Shown: piece after piece, positions 21,717 through 32,140 of the stretch | How positions within the stretch are numbered: position 1 is the first letter of the stretch | Layout of the letters: each line of letters starts with the position of its first letter | Origin: Microvelia longipes | Lineage: Eukaryota; Arthropoda; Insecta; Hemiptera; Veliidae | Assembly (NCBI GenBank): GCA_018340805.1 | Contig: JACMZG010001870.1 | Coordinates: forward strand, 24,368,771 to 24,432,770 | Length of the DNA stretch: 64,000 nt | Direction: 5' to 3' | Made by a program: the position numbers and the translations under genes | Notes under the pieces: model-generated | What the model was told of the DNA's origin: nothing | Seen by the model: the letters and a program-made list of their open reading frames with translations, nothing else | The model's database searches: none

Positions 21717-22173
21717 TGACACAATATAATTGTGCGAGAGACACCAAGGAAATGTAACAAGCAAAATGCAATGCTACATCTGGGAACTGTACTCTCGCAC
21801 AATTATATTGTGTCAAATTATTCATGTTTTGCAAAACTCGGTAGTATCAAAATGATATATGTTTTGCTTGCCACGCATGATGGCGGTAAGAGAGCACCAC
21901 TCGTCTCTGGTAAGTACTTCACATTATATTCTTCGGAATTAATTGAAGGTCAGAGTGAGTTCAGGCTCTGTCGGCGCCCTGATGAGTTAGACGTAACGAA
22001 ACAGAGTGGGACATGACATTATGTCGAGCCATCAAGTATGACGAATGTCGAATGATGGAACCGTTCCCAGATGTAGCATTGTATTTTGCTTGTTACATTT
22101 CCTTGGTGTCTCTCGCACAATTATATTGTGTCAACTATTCATGTTTTGCAAAACTCGGTAGTATCAAAATGAT
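21717..22173 (+). mobile_element. Solo hammerhead (retrozyme-like) insertion
   Basis: 457 bp bounded by a perfect 14-bp direct repeat ATAGCTCAACTAGA (21703-21716 and 22174-22187). About 73 bp at the left are in inverted orientation; the remaining ~385 bp are slightly more than one unit in + orientation, ending at ATGATAT, the same right end as the big array. The left end (TGACACAATATAATTGTG) is also shared to within 3 bases. The inverted left segment shares a private variant (CAAGG for CTAGG) with the right part, so both came from one template. This locus shows that the unit moves as a discrete element. Confidence 0.88.
21966..22006 (+). ncRNA. Hammerhead ribozyme in the solo insertion (complete core)
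   Basis: The same 41-nt core as in the array: CUCUGUC, GGCGCC, CUGAUGA, GUUA/GACG/UAAC, GAAA, CAGAG. Its conservation at an unlinked insertion, while neighbouring bases vary, argues that the ribozyme is maintained through propagation. Confidence 0.9.
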
Positions 22174-22187
22174 ATAGCTCAACTAGA
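22174..22187. repeat. Right target-site duplication of the solo insertion
   Basis: Exact copy of 21703-21716. Confidence 0.85.
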
Positions 22188-23853
22188 CCTTAAAATTATT
22201 TTTTGTACCATGTTTTCGCGTCTCTAGCTCAAGACACACTTGAAACTACAATGGTAACAGACGCACACACACTCATACAGACAAACAACGTGGTAAAAAC
22301 TACTCGGGGAGCCTAAAGACATCTGAAAAGGACAATGCAGATAAAATTCTGATTACTAATATTTTCACAAATACTATACTTTTATGATATAAATGAGGAA
22401 AAGCAAAAATCAACTAACTTGAAAGTGAGATCAAGGTCGTATTCTCATGTAAGCTACTATTGGCGACATACATTCTCAGGCTGACCCTCTGTGCCTGGTC
22501 TAGTCCACTTTTTGTCCAAAATGATCAGCACGTTAAGAGATAATTTGGCACAGCACCACACTGATATTATATTAATCCGTCTGCTAGTCAAATTATCATT
22601 ACCAGCGCTGAAGTTTCTTAGCCACCAGCACGTTATCATTACTAGTCGTTTAGGTTTGAGCTGTTAAGTCAGGTTAGGCTAAGTTTAGCTCTTTATCGCT
22701 TATTGTTATTCTATTAAGACTGGCGACCATGTATTCCATATCCTTTGCCTCCAACGCTGGACCAGAGTCAAGTTATTGAGGTCCTCCTCGGTGGTATATG
22801 TGGCACTGAGTACGCCGATTGTTCCGGTCAGTGTAAATTTTCATTGTTAGTTTAAGTTCTAATTTTATCCATTCACATGTATATTATTATGTTAACAATG
22901 CGGCAAGGTGGTAATGTGTCCGTAATGCGGCTTCAGAAATGTAGGGGGCGCAGAGCGTCCCCCAGTGCCGACAAATCGAAACAGGGCCGATAGACCGAAG
23001 GCCTCTTGTTATAAATTTAAAAAAAAAATGTTTGCTTAGTAAATTAGCTTTAATGTTATAGTCGACGTCATAGAAATATTTTTCGGATCCCCACTACACC
23101 TTATTGTATTCGGACGGAGTACGAGCATTAGTTTTTTATTTGGCATTCTCTACTAAGTATTAAAGGGTTATTAAGTGTATCTAAGATATAATATTTTATT
23201 TAAATTAAATATCATTGTATAAATATAATTAGGTTAATTTACTTTTGAGTAAAATTTAAATATTTTATTAAACAGGTAGATAAAGAAGTCTATTATATTA
23301 ATATTATTCGGCTATTATTCACCTGATTTAAAGTATTAACTTAGCTTGGAGGTTTTTTAAGATCTTAAAAAAATAGTAGCCAGAAAAGGGAGTATTTTTT
23401 TTAGCTAAAAGAGGGTTTACTTTGTATAATTTATGAGTTTTGATAGTATTAAGGTAAACCCTAGGGTTAAGGTAGAAAAAAAGTTAGTGTATATATCCTC
23501 ACGAGACTATTATTCGCCGGAAAAAAGTAGTTGGGGAAATAAGTAATGTGAGGTGAAAATGCAGGTATATAACGAACTTCATTATTTAATCAAAACATAT
23601 GGTGCAGTGTTTTATTTGTATTTTTAAATTCAGTTATTTTACACTATCTTATCTTCTGTTTTATTCATGTCACAAATTGTAATGAATTATTCATGTCATA
23701 CTTCTCTTACTTTAATCGCTTAAGTGAAGAAAGTATTTGTTTGTATTTGTCAAAATTAGGATATAGTGGTATAAATCCACACAAGGTTTTTGAAGTAGAA
23801 AAAATCCTGTGATTTGACATGAATGTATGTTCATAAATGTGGAGCTTTGTCCT
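22188..23853. other. Old dispersed repeats, no gene supported
   Basis: Around 22215-22310 a phrase of the type CTAGCTCAAGACACACTTGAAACT, GTAACAGACGCACACACAC, CAGACAAACA recurs diverged near 26260-26345 and 44640-44700. A G-rich/C-rich hairpin (GGGGGCGC with GCGTCCCCC) lies near 22944-22963. No coding motif. Confidence 0.4.
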
Positions 23854-24390
23854 CTTAGAATAATACTATATACAGAAGGAGCACTACAGATAACAAGAAA
23901 GGCGGTTCACTGGTGGACTTAAGTAATGCTGCCACCCTAACAATATACAATTGTCTTATAAAAAGGTTGGCAATACTTCCGGTTGCTGAATTATTATGCT
24001 CTATTATTTATTAATGATTGATTATTCATAAAATACTAATATAATTATCGGTGCATTACAATATTTTAAGCATTTATATTGTAGTTTAAAGTTTTTAATT
24101 AAAATTATATTAATAGTAGTCCTCGACAACTAAATGTAGATTCTTGTATTCCGCTATCTTTTTGCCATCTAAGACGGTTTTATTAAATACTCAGCAGGTG
24201 TTTTAAGTTATTATATTTGTTCTTTAAGATCTTTCTTCATTAATAGATAATTGACACATATTTAAAATAATGTTTTGTTGTTAGGGTGGTATCCCTACTT
24301 ATGACCACCAGTCAACCGGCTTTTGTGTTATCAGTAGAATTACATTGTGTTTAAGGTCCTGTGCTCCTTCTATATTAGTATTATTCTAAG
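23854..24390. mobile_element. TIR (foldback-like) element, ~537 bp
   Basis: The left arm begins CTTAGAATAATACT and runs through AGAAGGAGCAC, GATAACA, GCGGTT.ACTGGTGG and GCCACCCTAACAA (to about 23943). The reverse complement of the same blocks, in order, occupies 24277-24390. Arms of ~90-115 bp, AT-rich centre, no coding capacity. TTGTCAAAATTAGGATATA occurs as a direct repeat outside it, near 23748 and 24434. Confidence 0.75.
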
Positions 24391-24674
24391 CATGTCCACA
24401 TGAAAAAATTATAACTACATTAATTGATTGTTTGTCAAAATTAGGATATAGGTGTTAAACGCACATTTGTCTGTACGTTCATTCTTGTAATTTGACGCAA
24501 ATTTAAAGTGGTTAGATGTGTTTAAATACCAAATAAATTTATATTAATTTATTGTTTTTCAAAATTGTGACATAGTTCTTGTATAAACGCATATTAAGTT
24601 TTATCAGTACGAAAATTCCCATAATCTGTCGATAATATGTTATGATTAGCTATGTCCTTAGTAAAGTAATCTAA

Positions 24675-25474
24675 AAACCAAGTAGGGAAACTCCTATACT
24701 GACACATGCAAAAAAATTCAGACCTGCCCGATCAGCTGATAGCTGGCTCAAAAATAAAAAAATAGCTACAATTAGAATAACTGCGCATGCGCCTTTTCGG
24801 ATTTAGGTATTTTTATTTAAATTTTATTGGCAACCCTGATAACATTAGGTGAGTTTTACACTTTATTGTGTTTTCGTACTTTTATATGTACGTGATAATT
24901 TAATGATTTCGTATTAAAATTCTGTTAAATAATTGTTATAATAATTTAGTTAAAGAAAAAGAGAAACTATAGTAAAGGTAAACCACATATTTTCATTAAA
25001 ATTTTGAAGAAACTGCAGACGACAGTGTATTGCCTTAAAATTACGATTGCTTTTATTACTTTAAAAAAATAGGTTACATTTGTTAAAATGCTAATTACAA
25101 TTAACATTTGAATGGGAAAAAACAAATATCATTTGCAATGTACTAAGTTAAGTAGTGCATACGAAAAAAAAAAGTTTAATTAGCCGCTCGTTTTAAGTAA
25201 TTTAAACAAACCTAGTATTTAAAGATTTGGACTTAAACCACTATTGGATGTGGCAAAATGTATTTCTTACACAAATTATTAACATTTTAAACTAAACTGT
25301 TCAAATAAATGCAATAAAAACAAACAGTTTTAGTACCGTAAATAGTTTGTTTACATTTAATAGGGTAAAACAAAATGGCCGCGGTCATAGGAAAACTTGA
25401 GCCAACTCCCTGCTGGACAAATGTGAACTACATGCCAGGTCTGACAGAAATCGCGTTTGTTTCCCTACTTGGTT
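24675..25474. mobile_element. TIR element, ~800 bp, no transposase
   Basis: The left end AACCAAGTAGGGAAAC followed by CAGACCTGCC and AGCTGGCTCAA is mirrored at the right end (TTGAGCCAACTCCCTGC, CCAGGTCTGACAG, GTTTCCCTACTTGGTT). The terminal repeats are ~65 bp with internal differences. The body is AT-rich and non-coding, so it is a non-autonomous DNA element. Confidence 0.7.
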
Positions 25475-26521
25475 TATATATTACTTAAGTGTAAGTTACG
25501 GAAACGACTTTAATTATACAAACAGAGTGTCGCATAGCAGTATTTATAGTTCCAATCTCATACTATAAGTTACTGGCACATAACGTAGACTTTACATGAA
25601 TAAGTAAATTTGTAACATCGCCCTCAGTTGGATCATTCCAAAATCCAATGTATTATTTTTCATTAGAAAGTATGTCGGTTTTAAGTTTCTACAGTAAGTT
25701 GATAATTTAGGCCTTTCCCGTGCTAATAATGTTAATTCCATCCGTGCGTCTAATCAGAATAAGACTTAATTTTAAAACTCAATTTTTCTGGATTCTTTTT
25801 AAGAGATGTAAAGATGGGCATGGCTGAACTTTAATTGGACTAGAAAAAAGTTAACTTTGGTAGGATGAACTTAGATTTGTACAAGATATTCAATGACGCG
25901 CATTTCTTTTGAAAACCCTTGAAAAACCAACGCTATAACGCATAAAACTACAAAGAAGTAATTGTAATGAATTGTTGAGCAAGGAATTAAGTTGACCTAA
26001 AATATTTATAATTAGATACAGGAAATGAAGGCCAGCCCGGCTTGCAAACCCCAAGCAAGAATTGTTGCATTATATCAAAACTTATAATGAAGCATGAAAA
26101 ATCAGTTGGAAAATATTCCTTAACTTATCGGAAACGCTGCGTAAACTCCTTACGTGAACAAGCTTTGCATACGTTCATGACTCGCTTTGCATACGTTTAT
26201 GATTCACTTCACTCATCCTAGACCCAAAGATTTGTTTTTGTATTAAATTTTGACTCTCTAGTATAACACTGGGAGGTATACCACGATAACAGAGGCATAA
26301 CTTACACACACAAACAGACCACTTGATAAAAATCACTTAAGATGTCTTGTCAACTCCTGAAAGAAATAGTTCAGGTAAACTCTCACTTTTCTAATTTTAG
26401 GATGAGCCCTACTTCATATATAATATATATATATTTTTTGAAAAAAAAATTAACTTCAGTCCAACTTTTTTTAGTCAATCCTTTTCCAAATAATTATGAA
26501 GTTCAACAAAAAATATGTTTC
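25475..26521. other. AT-rich DNA, no gene supported
   Basis: Includes another diverged copy of the CACACACAAACAGACCACTTG-type phrase near 26310. No coding motif. Confidence 0.4.
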
Positions 26522-26576
26522 GCTAATTAACTTTAAACTAAATAAATGTTTGTTTGTTCTGTTTCAGGTAAGTGTT
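26522..26576 (+). promoter_or_regulatory. Candidate recursive-splicing (ratchet) site
   Basis: A T-rich tract, TTTGTTTGTTCTGTTTCAG, is immediately followed by GTAAGT: a full 3' splice site fused to a full 5' splice site with a zero-length exon (junction between 26567 and 26568). A branch-point-like CTAAT lies about 40 bases upstream. This is the pyrimidine-CAG|GTAAGT form of ratchet points in long fly introns. A second one on the same strand is at 63028. It implies an active + strand intron crossing this site; the host gene is outside the window. Confidence 0.6.
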
Positions 26577-27272
26577 TTTGAATGCTACTTAAATGTATAA
26601 TTTATGTAAGTAATTTATAAAGATGTCATTACAATAATATTTAATTTTGGGATATAGGGTACTACTTCTTCTTTACTGTATTCCACTTATTTTATTAACG
26701 ATTAGTTACTAAATTGCACTGTTACTAAAAGAAATTCACTTACTTACACGAATTGCCAACTATATATATAACAAATCATAAGAGTATTTTGTAATCGTCG
26801 TCAAAAGTTTTAAGTTTTGTCAACGTGTGAATTTGGTGAAGTAAACAAAAGGTCTGAAAAACATGATTAATTCTTAACCAATAATTTTACTTCTCCTAAT
26901 TTAAACCGTAGGTTTAAAAATCTTACATTAAAAAATCAAACTCGTTTTCGATAAAAAACCGGCATTTTACTTAAATGATCTGTTTAATGTGTTTTTAACT
27001 TTTGCCAATAAAATAAAATAAAGAACTTGTTTTTTTAAAAAAATGTGTTTTTAAGACCTCCAGAGAGTGTTTTGCCAAATTTTCTGCCATTTTTGTCTGT
27101 TATCATGGTGATTCCCTGTGCGATTTCTCCACAGGGTTGAAATGAAAAACAATACTCAATGGGAAGGTCTTATTGTGTCAACCAAATGACAATTTTTATG
27201 ACGACATTAACCGTCAATTATGAATGAACAAACATTTCATGAATTCACGAAACAAGTAAAAGCATGTGGTCT
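26577..27272. other. AT-rich DNA up to the gypsy insertion, no gene seen
   Basis: No coding motif. The last bases carry the target GTCT of the following LTR element. Confidence 0.45.
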
Positions 27273-27416
27273 TGTTGCGGTAATGCGCTGTTGCGCTTAT
27301 ATATATATGATTATATTTATCTATGTAACCTCACTGTTTTCCATGTTCGCTTCTCATGTCTGAATACACGTGATCTCTAAAACTGTTTGCGATGTTATTT
27401 ATTTATTAATCCTACA
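27273..27416 (+). repeat. 5' LTR
   Basis: Starts TGTTGCGGTAATGCG and ends ATTAATCCTACA, with a TATATATATGATTATATTTA stretch that could hold the promoter. Matched by 31718-31860. Confidence 0.95.
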
Positions 27417-27430
27417 TGGTGGCAGCGGTT
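27417..27430 (+). other. Primer-binding site
   Basis: TGGTGGCAGCGGTT follows the 5' LTR with no gap; its complement ends in CCA like a tRNA 3' end. The primer tRNA is not assigned. Confidence 0.7.
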
Positions 27431-27431
27431 A

Positions 27432-28430
27432 ATGTTAAATTTGGATTTATTAGTTCCGGTTGTGTTACTTAGTCCGGTATGACAAAAGTAGTGGCGGTAC
27501 TTCGGTGTCGACGACTCAGGCAAGCGCACCTATTTTTGTGCAGCCGCCGGGTGCACAAGGTTGGGATGTCTGGAAGACCAGGTTCGTAAGGTATCTTACA
27601 GTTTCTGGTAATTCAAAGAGAGAAGATGCGGAAAAATTGGACTTGCTTGTCTATTGTATGGGTGAGCAGGCAGAGCTTATTTTCAATCAGTTTTCTACGA
27701 AACCTACTACTTTTGATGCGGCCCTCAAGGAATTCGATGGTACTTTATCCCAAAAAAGAACGTTACATTTGAGCGGTACAAGTTCAGACAAAGAATGCAG
27801 CTTGCTGGGGAGGCAGTAGATTCTTTTATAACCGATCTTCATAAGATGGCAGAGTATTGTGATTACAAAGATCTTAAAGACGAGTTGATCAGGGATCAGA
27901 TTTTTGTTGGAATGCTAGATCATTCATGTTCAGAGAAGCTTCAGAGGAGAGATAATCTCACTCTGGATGATGCAATACTAGCAGCGAGGCAGGCTGAGAT
28001 ACAATCTCAGAGCTCTCGGGTTATGAGAGGTCAGGAGGTGTGCCAAGTTAGGTCAAACCCACTCAAGGGGTCTCGATCTTTTAACTCTAGACCCTTTTCG
28101 TTTAATAAGAACGGGCCTCAGTCAGCTGGTACATCGCAAGCCTCAGGCTCTTCTCAACCTCAGGTACATCTCAGTGTTTTTTTTTGCGGACGGTCTCCAC
28201 ACCACAGGTCTCAGTGCCCAGCCAGGAAAAGTGTTTGCCGATCTTGTAAACGGCGTGGTCACTGGGCTAATGCTTGCCGACAAGCTGGTAACAAGAAGAT
28301 AAATCAGACAGAAACTACAGAAGATGATGGTAAAATGGAGGTTTCTCAATTGTCTCTTCAGCACTTTGTTGGTCAGATCAATGAATGTTCTACAGATCAG
28401 TGGACTCTGGATATGGAAGTTCTTCGCTTA
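27432..28430 (+). pseudogene. Gag of the gypsy element (frameshifted)
   Basis: An N-terminal capsid-like part (about 27475-27760, with GWDVWKTRFVRYL) and, after a +1/-1 shift near 27750-27790, a second part continuing to about 28430 (FITDLHKMAEYCDY, LRDQIF-type and LDDAILAARQAE segments). A zinc knuckle CRSCKRRGHWANAC (CX2CX4HX4C) lies at about 28240; a preceding knuckle CGRSPHHRSQC lacks its first Cys. This is the nucleocapsid that binds element RNA. The true start is unclear: an ATG at 27432 is in another frame and the 27460 frame opens without ATG. Frameshifts may be sequencing indels. Confidence 0.8.
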
Positions 28431-28840
28431 AGGAATAAATGTTCATTTCTTATAGACTCTGGTTCAGAATTTCTGCTTTGCCGTCATCTATGCTTCCTTC
28501 TCATATCAACATCATTAAGGATCATAGTAAGGTATCAGGTCCAGGTGGGGAATCTTTAGGTAGTTTGGGCTATATAACCTCAAATATCAGGTACAAGGGT
28601 AAAATGTTGCCTGTCAAATTGTATATTTTAAAATATTTGAGGAGGCCTATTTTAGGTCGGGGAGACTGTACTAATTTTGGTATTATATCTATAAATAATG
28701 TCAAAAAGAATTTTAGCTTTACCACAGAGGCTGTTGGGAATATGTTCCCGGAATTTTTGAGAGTGTTGGAGAGTTCAAAGATGAAATTAAAATCGAGCTC
28801 AGAGATAATTATGTTCCCTTTATCCAATCTACCCTCGTGT
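28420..28840 (+). pseudogene. Aspartic protease region of the gypsy element
   Basis: The catalytic LIDSGSE motif is at about 28451-28470 in the gag frame; the rest of the fold, including RPILGRGDC, lies in the next frame after a one-base shift near 28470. This retropepsin would cut the Gag-Pol precursor. It directly follows the zinc knuckle and precedes RT, as expected. Confidence 0.75.
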
Positions 28841-29575
28841 GGTACCAATACCTTTATTTGGAAAGGTGAAAAATGAGCTGGATAGGCTAGAAAAGCTTGA
28901 TATAATTGAAAGAATAGAGAGAGCTACCGAGTGGACTGCTCCTATTGTTGTTGTTCCCAAAGGAGATAAGGTCAGGTTATGCTGTGACTATACCGCACTC
29001 AATAGATATGTTTTGAGACCTTACTTTCCTATCAATGGAGTAGAAGTAACTTTAGCACAGCTCAAGGGAGCTAAAGTTTTCTCTAAAATAGACCTTAACT
29101 CGGGTTTTTATCAGGTAAAGTTGGACAAGGAGAGCCAGCTGTTGACAACTTTTATAACCCCTTTTGGAAGGTTTTTTTTTAAAAGGTTACCTTTTGGTAT
29201 ATCTTGTGCCCCTGAACTTTTTAGTTCTAAGATAGCTAAAGTTCTTTCTGGCATTCCTAATATAGTATTTCACATAGATGATATTTTATATACTCACCTG
29301 ATCTTGAAACTCATGAAAAATTATTAAAAGAAGTTTTGTCTAGGCTTCATAAAGAGGGAATAACTATTAACGTTACCAAGTCAAAGTTTGGTGTTTCTGA
29401 TATAGATTATTTGGGTCATATGATCTCAGACAAAGGTATCTCAGTACACCCTAAGCATACTGAGGCTATACTAAATTTTCCCGAGCCTACTAATAAAACA
29501 GAGGTTCAGCAACTCTTAGGCATGATAAATTTTGCTGGTAGATATGTCAAAGATAAGTCTTCGGTTTAGAACCTT
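28839..29575 (+). pseudogene. Reverse transcriptase of the gypsy element (frameshifted)
   Basis: RT fingers and palm in order: EWTAPIVVVPKGDKVRLC.DY, FSKIDLNSGFYQV (motif A), TTFITPFGRF, LPFGISCAPE (motif B), FHIDDIL (motif C, HIDD in place of the commoner YVDD), then after a one-base shift near 29293 SRLHKEGITIN...KSKFG....YLGHMIS and LLGMINF..RYV. Catalytic aspartates are present. Copies element RNA into DNA in cytoplasmic particles. Confidence 0.9.
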
Positions 29576-30120
29576 TAAATAGTTTACTAAAAAAAGATGT
29601 AGCTTTTATCTGGGATCAACCTCAAAAAGAATCTTTTAATAAAATTAAGGTTTTGCTTTCTAATGCACCAATTTATCTTTTTTTGATCCGGGTAAAAAAT
29701 TATTATTAGTGCTGATGCCTCGTCTTATGGGCTTGGTGGGTGCCTCATGCAGGAGTGTCAAAAGACAGGTGTTAGAGGCATTGTGGCTTATTGTTCACGA
29801 ACTCTTAAAGCTTGTGAAAAATCTCTATCTCAAATAGAGAAAGAAAGCCTTGCTTTGACTTGGCATACAGAAAAATTTAAAGAATTTATTATAGGCATAC
29901 ATTTTTATCTGGAAACAGATCATAAGCCTTTGCTTCAGATTTTGAAGACAAAGCCGGTTGACGAGTTGTCTCCTAGGCTCATGAGACATCGCATTCGCTT
30001 AATGCGATACGATTATGAGGTAATTATTGCCCAGGGAACAAACTGGTTATTCCTGATTCTTTGTCCAGAAACCCGTCCCCAGTGGATGAGGACACGGAAT
30101 CTAGGGCATTAGATTCTGAA
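29576..30120 (+). pseudogene. RNase H domain of the gypsy element (frameshifted)
   Basis: SADASSYGLGGCLMQE (catalytic DAS at about 29712), VAYCSRTLKACEK..SQIEKESLAL (catalytic E at about 29846), FYLETDHKPLL (catalytic D at about 29918) and SPRLMRHRIRLMRYDYEV. At least three one-base shifts interrupt this part (near 29566, 29690 and 30045). It removes the RNA strand during reverse transcription. Confidence 0.85.
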
Positions 30121-30219
30121 GTAGAATGTTTTGTTAATAATATTGTAAAAAATATTCCTGTTAAAGACAATTATTTAGAAAAAATATTGGTGGAACAAAG
30201 TAAAGATTATTCTTATTAA

Positions 30220-31582
30220 ACAGTATGTGAGTGGTGGTTGGCCGGCACGTCTCAGGTTCCACCTGAATTAATTAATTATTATCAATATAGGTACGATTTT
30301 GCTATTGCTAATTCTCTTTTAGTGAAAGGATCTAGAATTGTTGTTCCACCATCTTTACAAGTTGAGTGTATGGAATTTATTCATTGTGGTCACCAAGGCC
30401 TAACCAAATGTAGAGAAAGAGCAAAAATGTCGTTATGGTGGTTAGGACTATCTTCACAATTGGAAAATGTGATAAAAAATTGTCCTATCTGTGTTGAATA
30501 TAGGACTAATCCTAAAGAGGCTCATTTTTGTGAAGACATTCCTAGCAGGCCTTGGCAAAGAGTTGCCGCTGATTTATTCAAATTAAACCAGTGGTATCTT
30601 ATAATCGTTGATTATTTTTCTAGATATTTTGAAATATACCCTTTAAATAGTTTGAATGAGGAAACTATAATTCAAAAAATGAAAGATTGTTTTTCTAGGT
30701 GGGGTATCCCTGAACAATTAAGAAGTGATAATGGGCCCCAGTTTCAAGGGAAATTTAAGCATTTTGCAAAAATTAATAATTTTGTTCATGTTACATCATC
30801 ACCATTATTTCCTCAGTCAAACGGAGCAGCAGAGGCTGCTGTAAAAACGGCAAAAAATTTAATTAAAAAAAATCCTAGTTCTCTGTTTTCAGCACTTTTG
30901 GCATACAGATCCACTCCTTTAGATAATGGTTTCAGTCCTGCTGAGCTTTTGTTTAATAGAAAGATCCGTACTTGCTTACCTGTTTTACCGGATAAATTAA
31001 ATAAAGCTGTCGATACCACAGCTTTTGCTGAAAAAGAACAGAGAAAGAAACAAAAACAAAGAGAGCAGTATAATGCTAGGCATAAAGTTGTTGATAAACT
31101 CTCTGATTTGGCAGTAGGTGACTCTGTTTGGATAACCGATTTAAGGTTGTATGGTACTATAGCTGGTATAGGCCCAGAGCCTAGATCATTTACTGTAAAT
31201 GTCAATGAAAGAATGTATAGAAGGAATCGTTGGTTCCTTATACCAGCACCGTATTATAATTATAAAAAGTCCCTACCACATCTTGAGGACTTGCCCCCTA
31301 TAAAAACCTCATTTCAGAGTTTTCAGAAAATGGATACTCCTGCATGTAAACAAAAAGTTTCACTTCCCCCAGGTAGTCATGCAATTTGGAGCCTATGACA
31401 CCCATTGCACTTTCTTCCCTAAAAGTGGTGAGACTGAGTTAATATCTTCTAACAGTCAGGGAAATTCAGCCCTTCCTTCATCTTCACCTAATATTCAAGT
31501 TCCAAGTAAAGTTCTTATGCCAACCAGAGAACCTAGGATTAAAAAGCGTCCTGCCTATTTGGCAGATTATGTTAAGCAATAA
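30220..31582 (+). pseudogene. Integrase and Pol C-terminus of the gypsy element
   Basis: The longest intact part. Counting from 30238: an HHCC zinc domain (H49, H52, C82, C85), the core with VAADLF (D112), RSDNGPQF (D164) and FPQSNGAAEA (E199), i.e. a D,D,E triad with about 35 residues between the last two, then a K/Q-rich segment and a VGDSVWITD...GTIAGIGPEPRSF-type C-terminal domain. The frame closes at about 31400; an overlapping frame to 31582 carries the PTREPRIKKRP.YLADYV tail that normally ends gypsy Pol. It inserts element DNA with a 4-bp stagger, consistent with the GTCT duplication. Confidence 0.92.
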
Positions 31583-31706
31583 TATTAGCATAAGTTATAA
31601 TAACTAATTTAAATTGTTTTATTTTTCTTTTAAAAATGTATATTATTTTTGTATTTACATTATTTTTCTGTTCTAAGCTTTATTGTATTTTAAGTTCTTT
31701 AAATTT

Positions 31707-31717
31707 GATAGGAAGGA
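31707..31717 (+). other. Polypurine tract
   Basis: GATAGGAAGGA directly before the 3' LTR, the usual position of the second-strand primer. Confidence 0.6.
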
Positions 31718-31860
31718 TGTTGCGGTAATGCGCTGTTGCGCTATATATATGATTATATTTATCTATGTAACCTCACTGTTTTTCCATGTTCGCTTCTCAT
31801 GTCTGAATACACGTGATCTCTCTAAACTGTTTGCGATGTTATTTATTTATTAATCCTACA
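31718..31860 (+). repeat. 3' LTR
   Basis: Same termini as 27273-27416; differs by a shorter TA run, one extra T and an AA/CT-type change. Confidence 0.95.
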
Positions 31861-32140
31861 GTCTTATATAAGGCCAACCAATGTGCTAAGTTTCAAGATT
31901 CATTTCATTATCCGAGTGTTCATTGTCATTCATTTTCCCAATTTAATGTTATAAATGAGGAAAAGCAAAGATCAACTAACTACCGAACGCTTAAAACATT
32001 AAATAACGGGTACAATGTATCTTGGAACCTTTTCCACGTAATAATAATTATAATTATGTGGTCTTATATAAGACCAAACAGTGTGCCAAGTTTCATTTCA
32101 TTATCCGAGTGTTCATTGTCATTCATTTTCTCTATTTAAT
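31861..32140 (+). repeat. Direct duplication next to the gypsy insertion
   Basis: 31861-31951 and 32061-32140 both read GTCTTATATAAG.CCAA, TGTGC.AAGTTTCA, CATTTCATTATCCGAGTGTT, CATTGTCATTCATTTTC. The second copy, preceded by ATGTG (32054), preserves the empty-site form of the gypsy target. Confidence 0.8.

Larger units (their letters stand above)
27273..31860 (+). mobile_element. Ty3/gypsy LTR retrotransposon, full length, frameshifted
   Basis: 4588 bp with TG...CA LTRs of 144 and 143 bp, a 4-bp target duplication GTCT (27269-27272 and 31861-31864), a primer-binding site right after the 5' LTR, a purine tract before the 3' LTR, and in order gag, protease, RT, RNase H and integrase, which is gypsy order. 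No envelope frame. The LTRs differ at only a few positions, mostly repeat-length changes, so insertion looks recent, yet the coding region has at least six single-base frame shifts. The RT style (LPFGISCAPE, HIDDIL) and short LTRs suggest a Mag-like lineage, low confidence. Confidence 0.92.

Noticed and set aside
30813..31205. 130-codon - strand frame
   Set aside because: Shadow of the gypsy integrase on the other strand.
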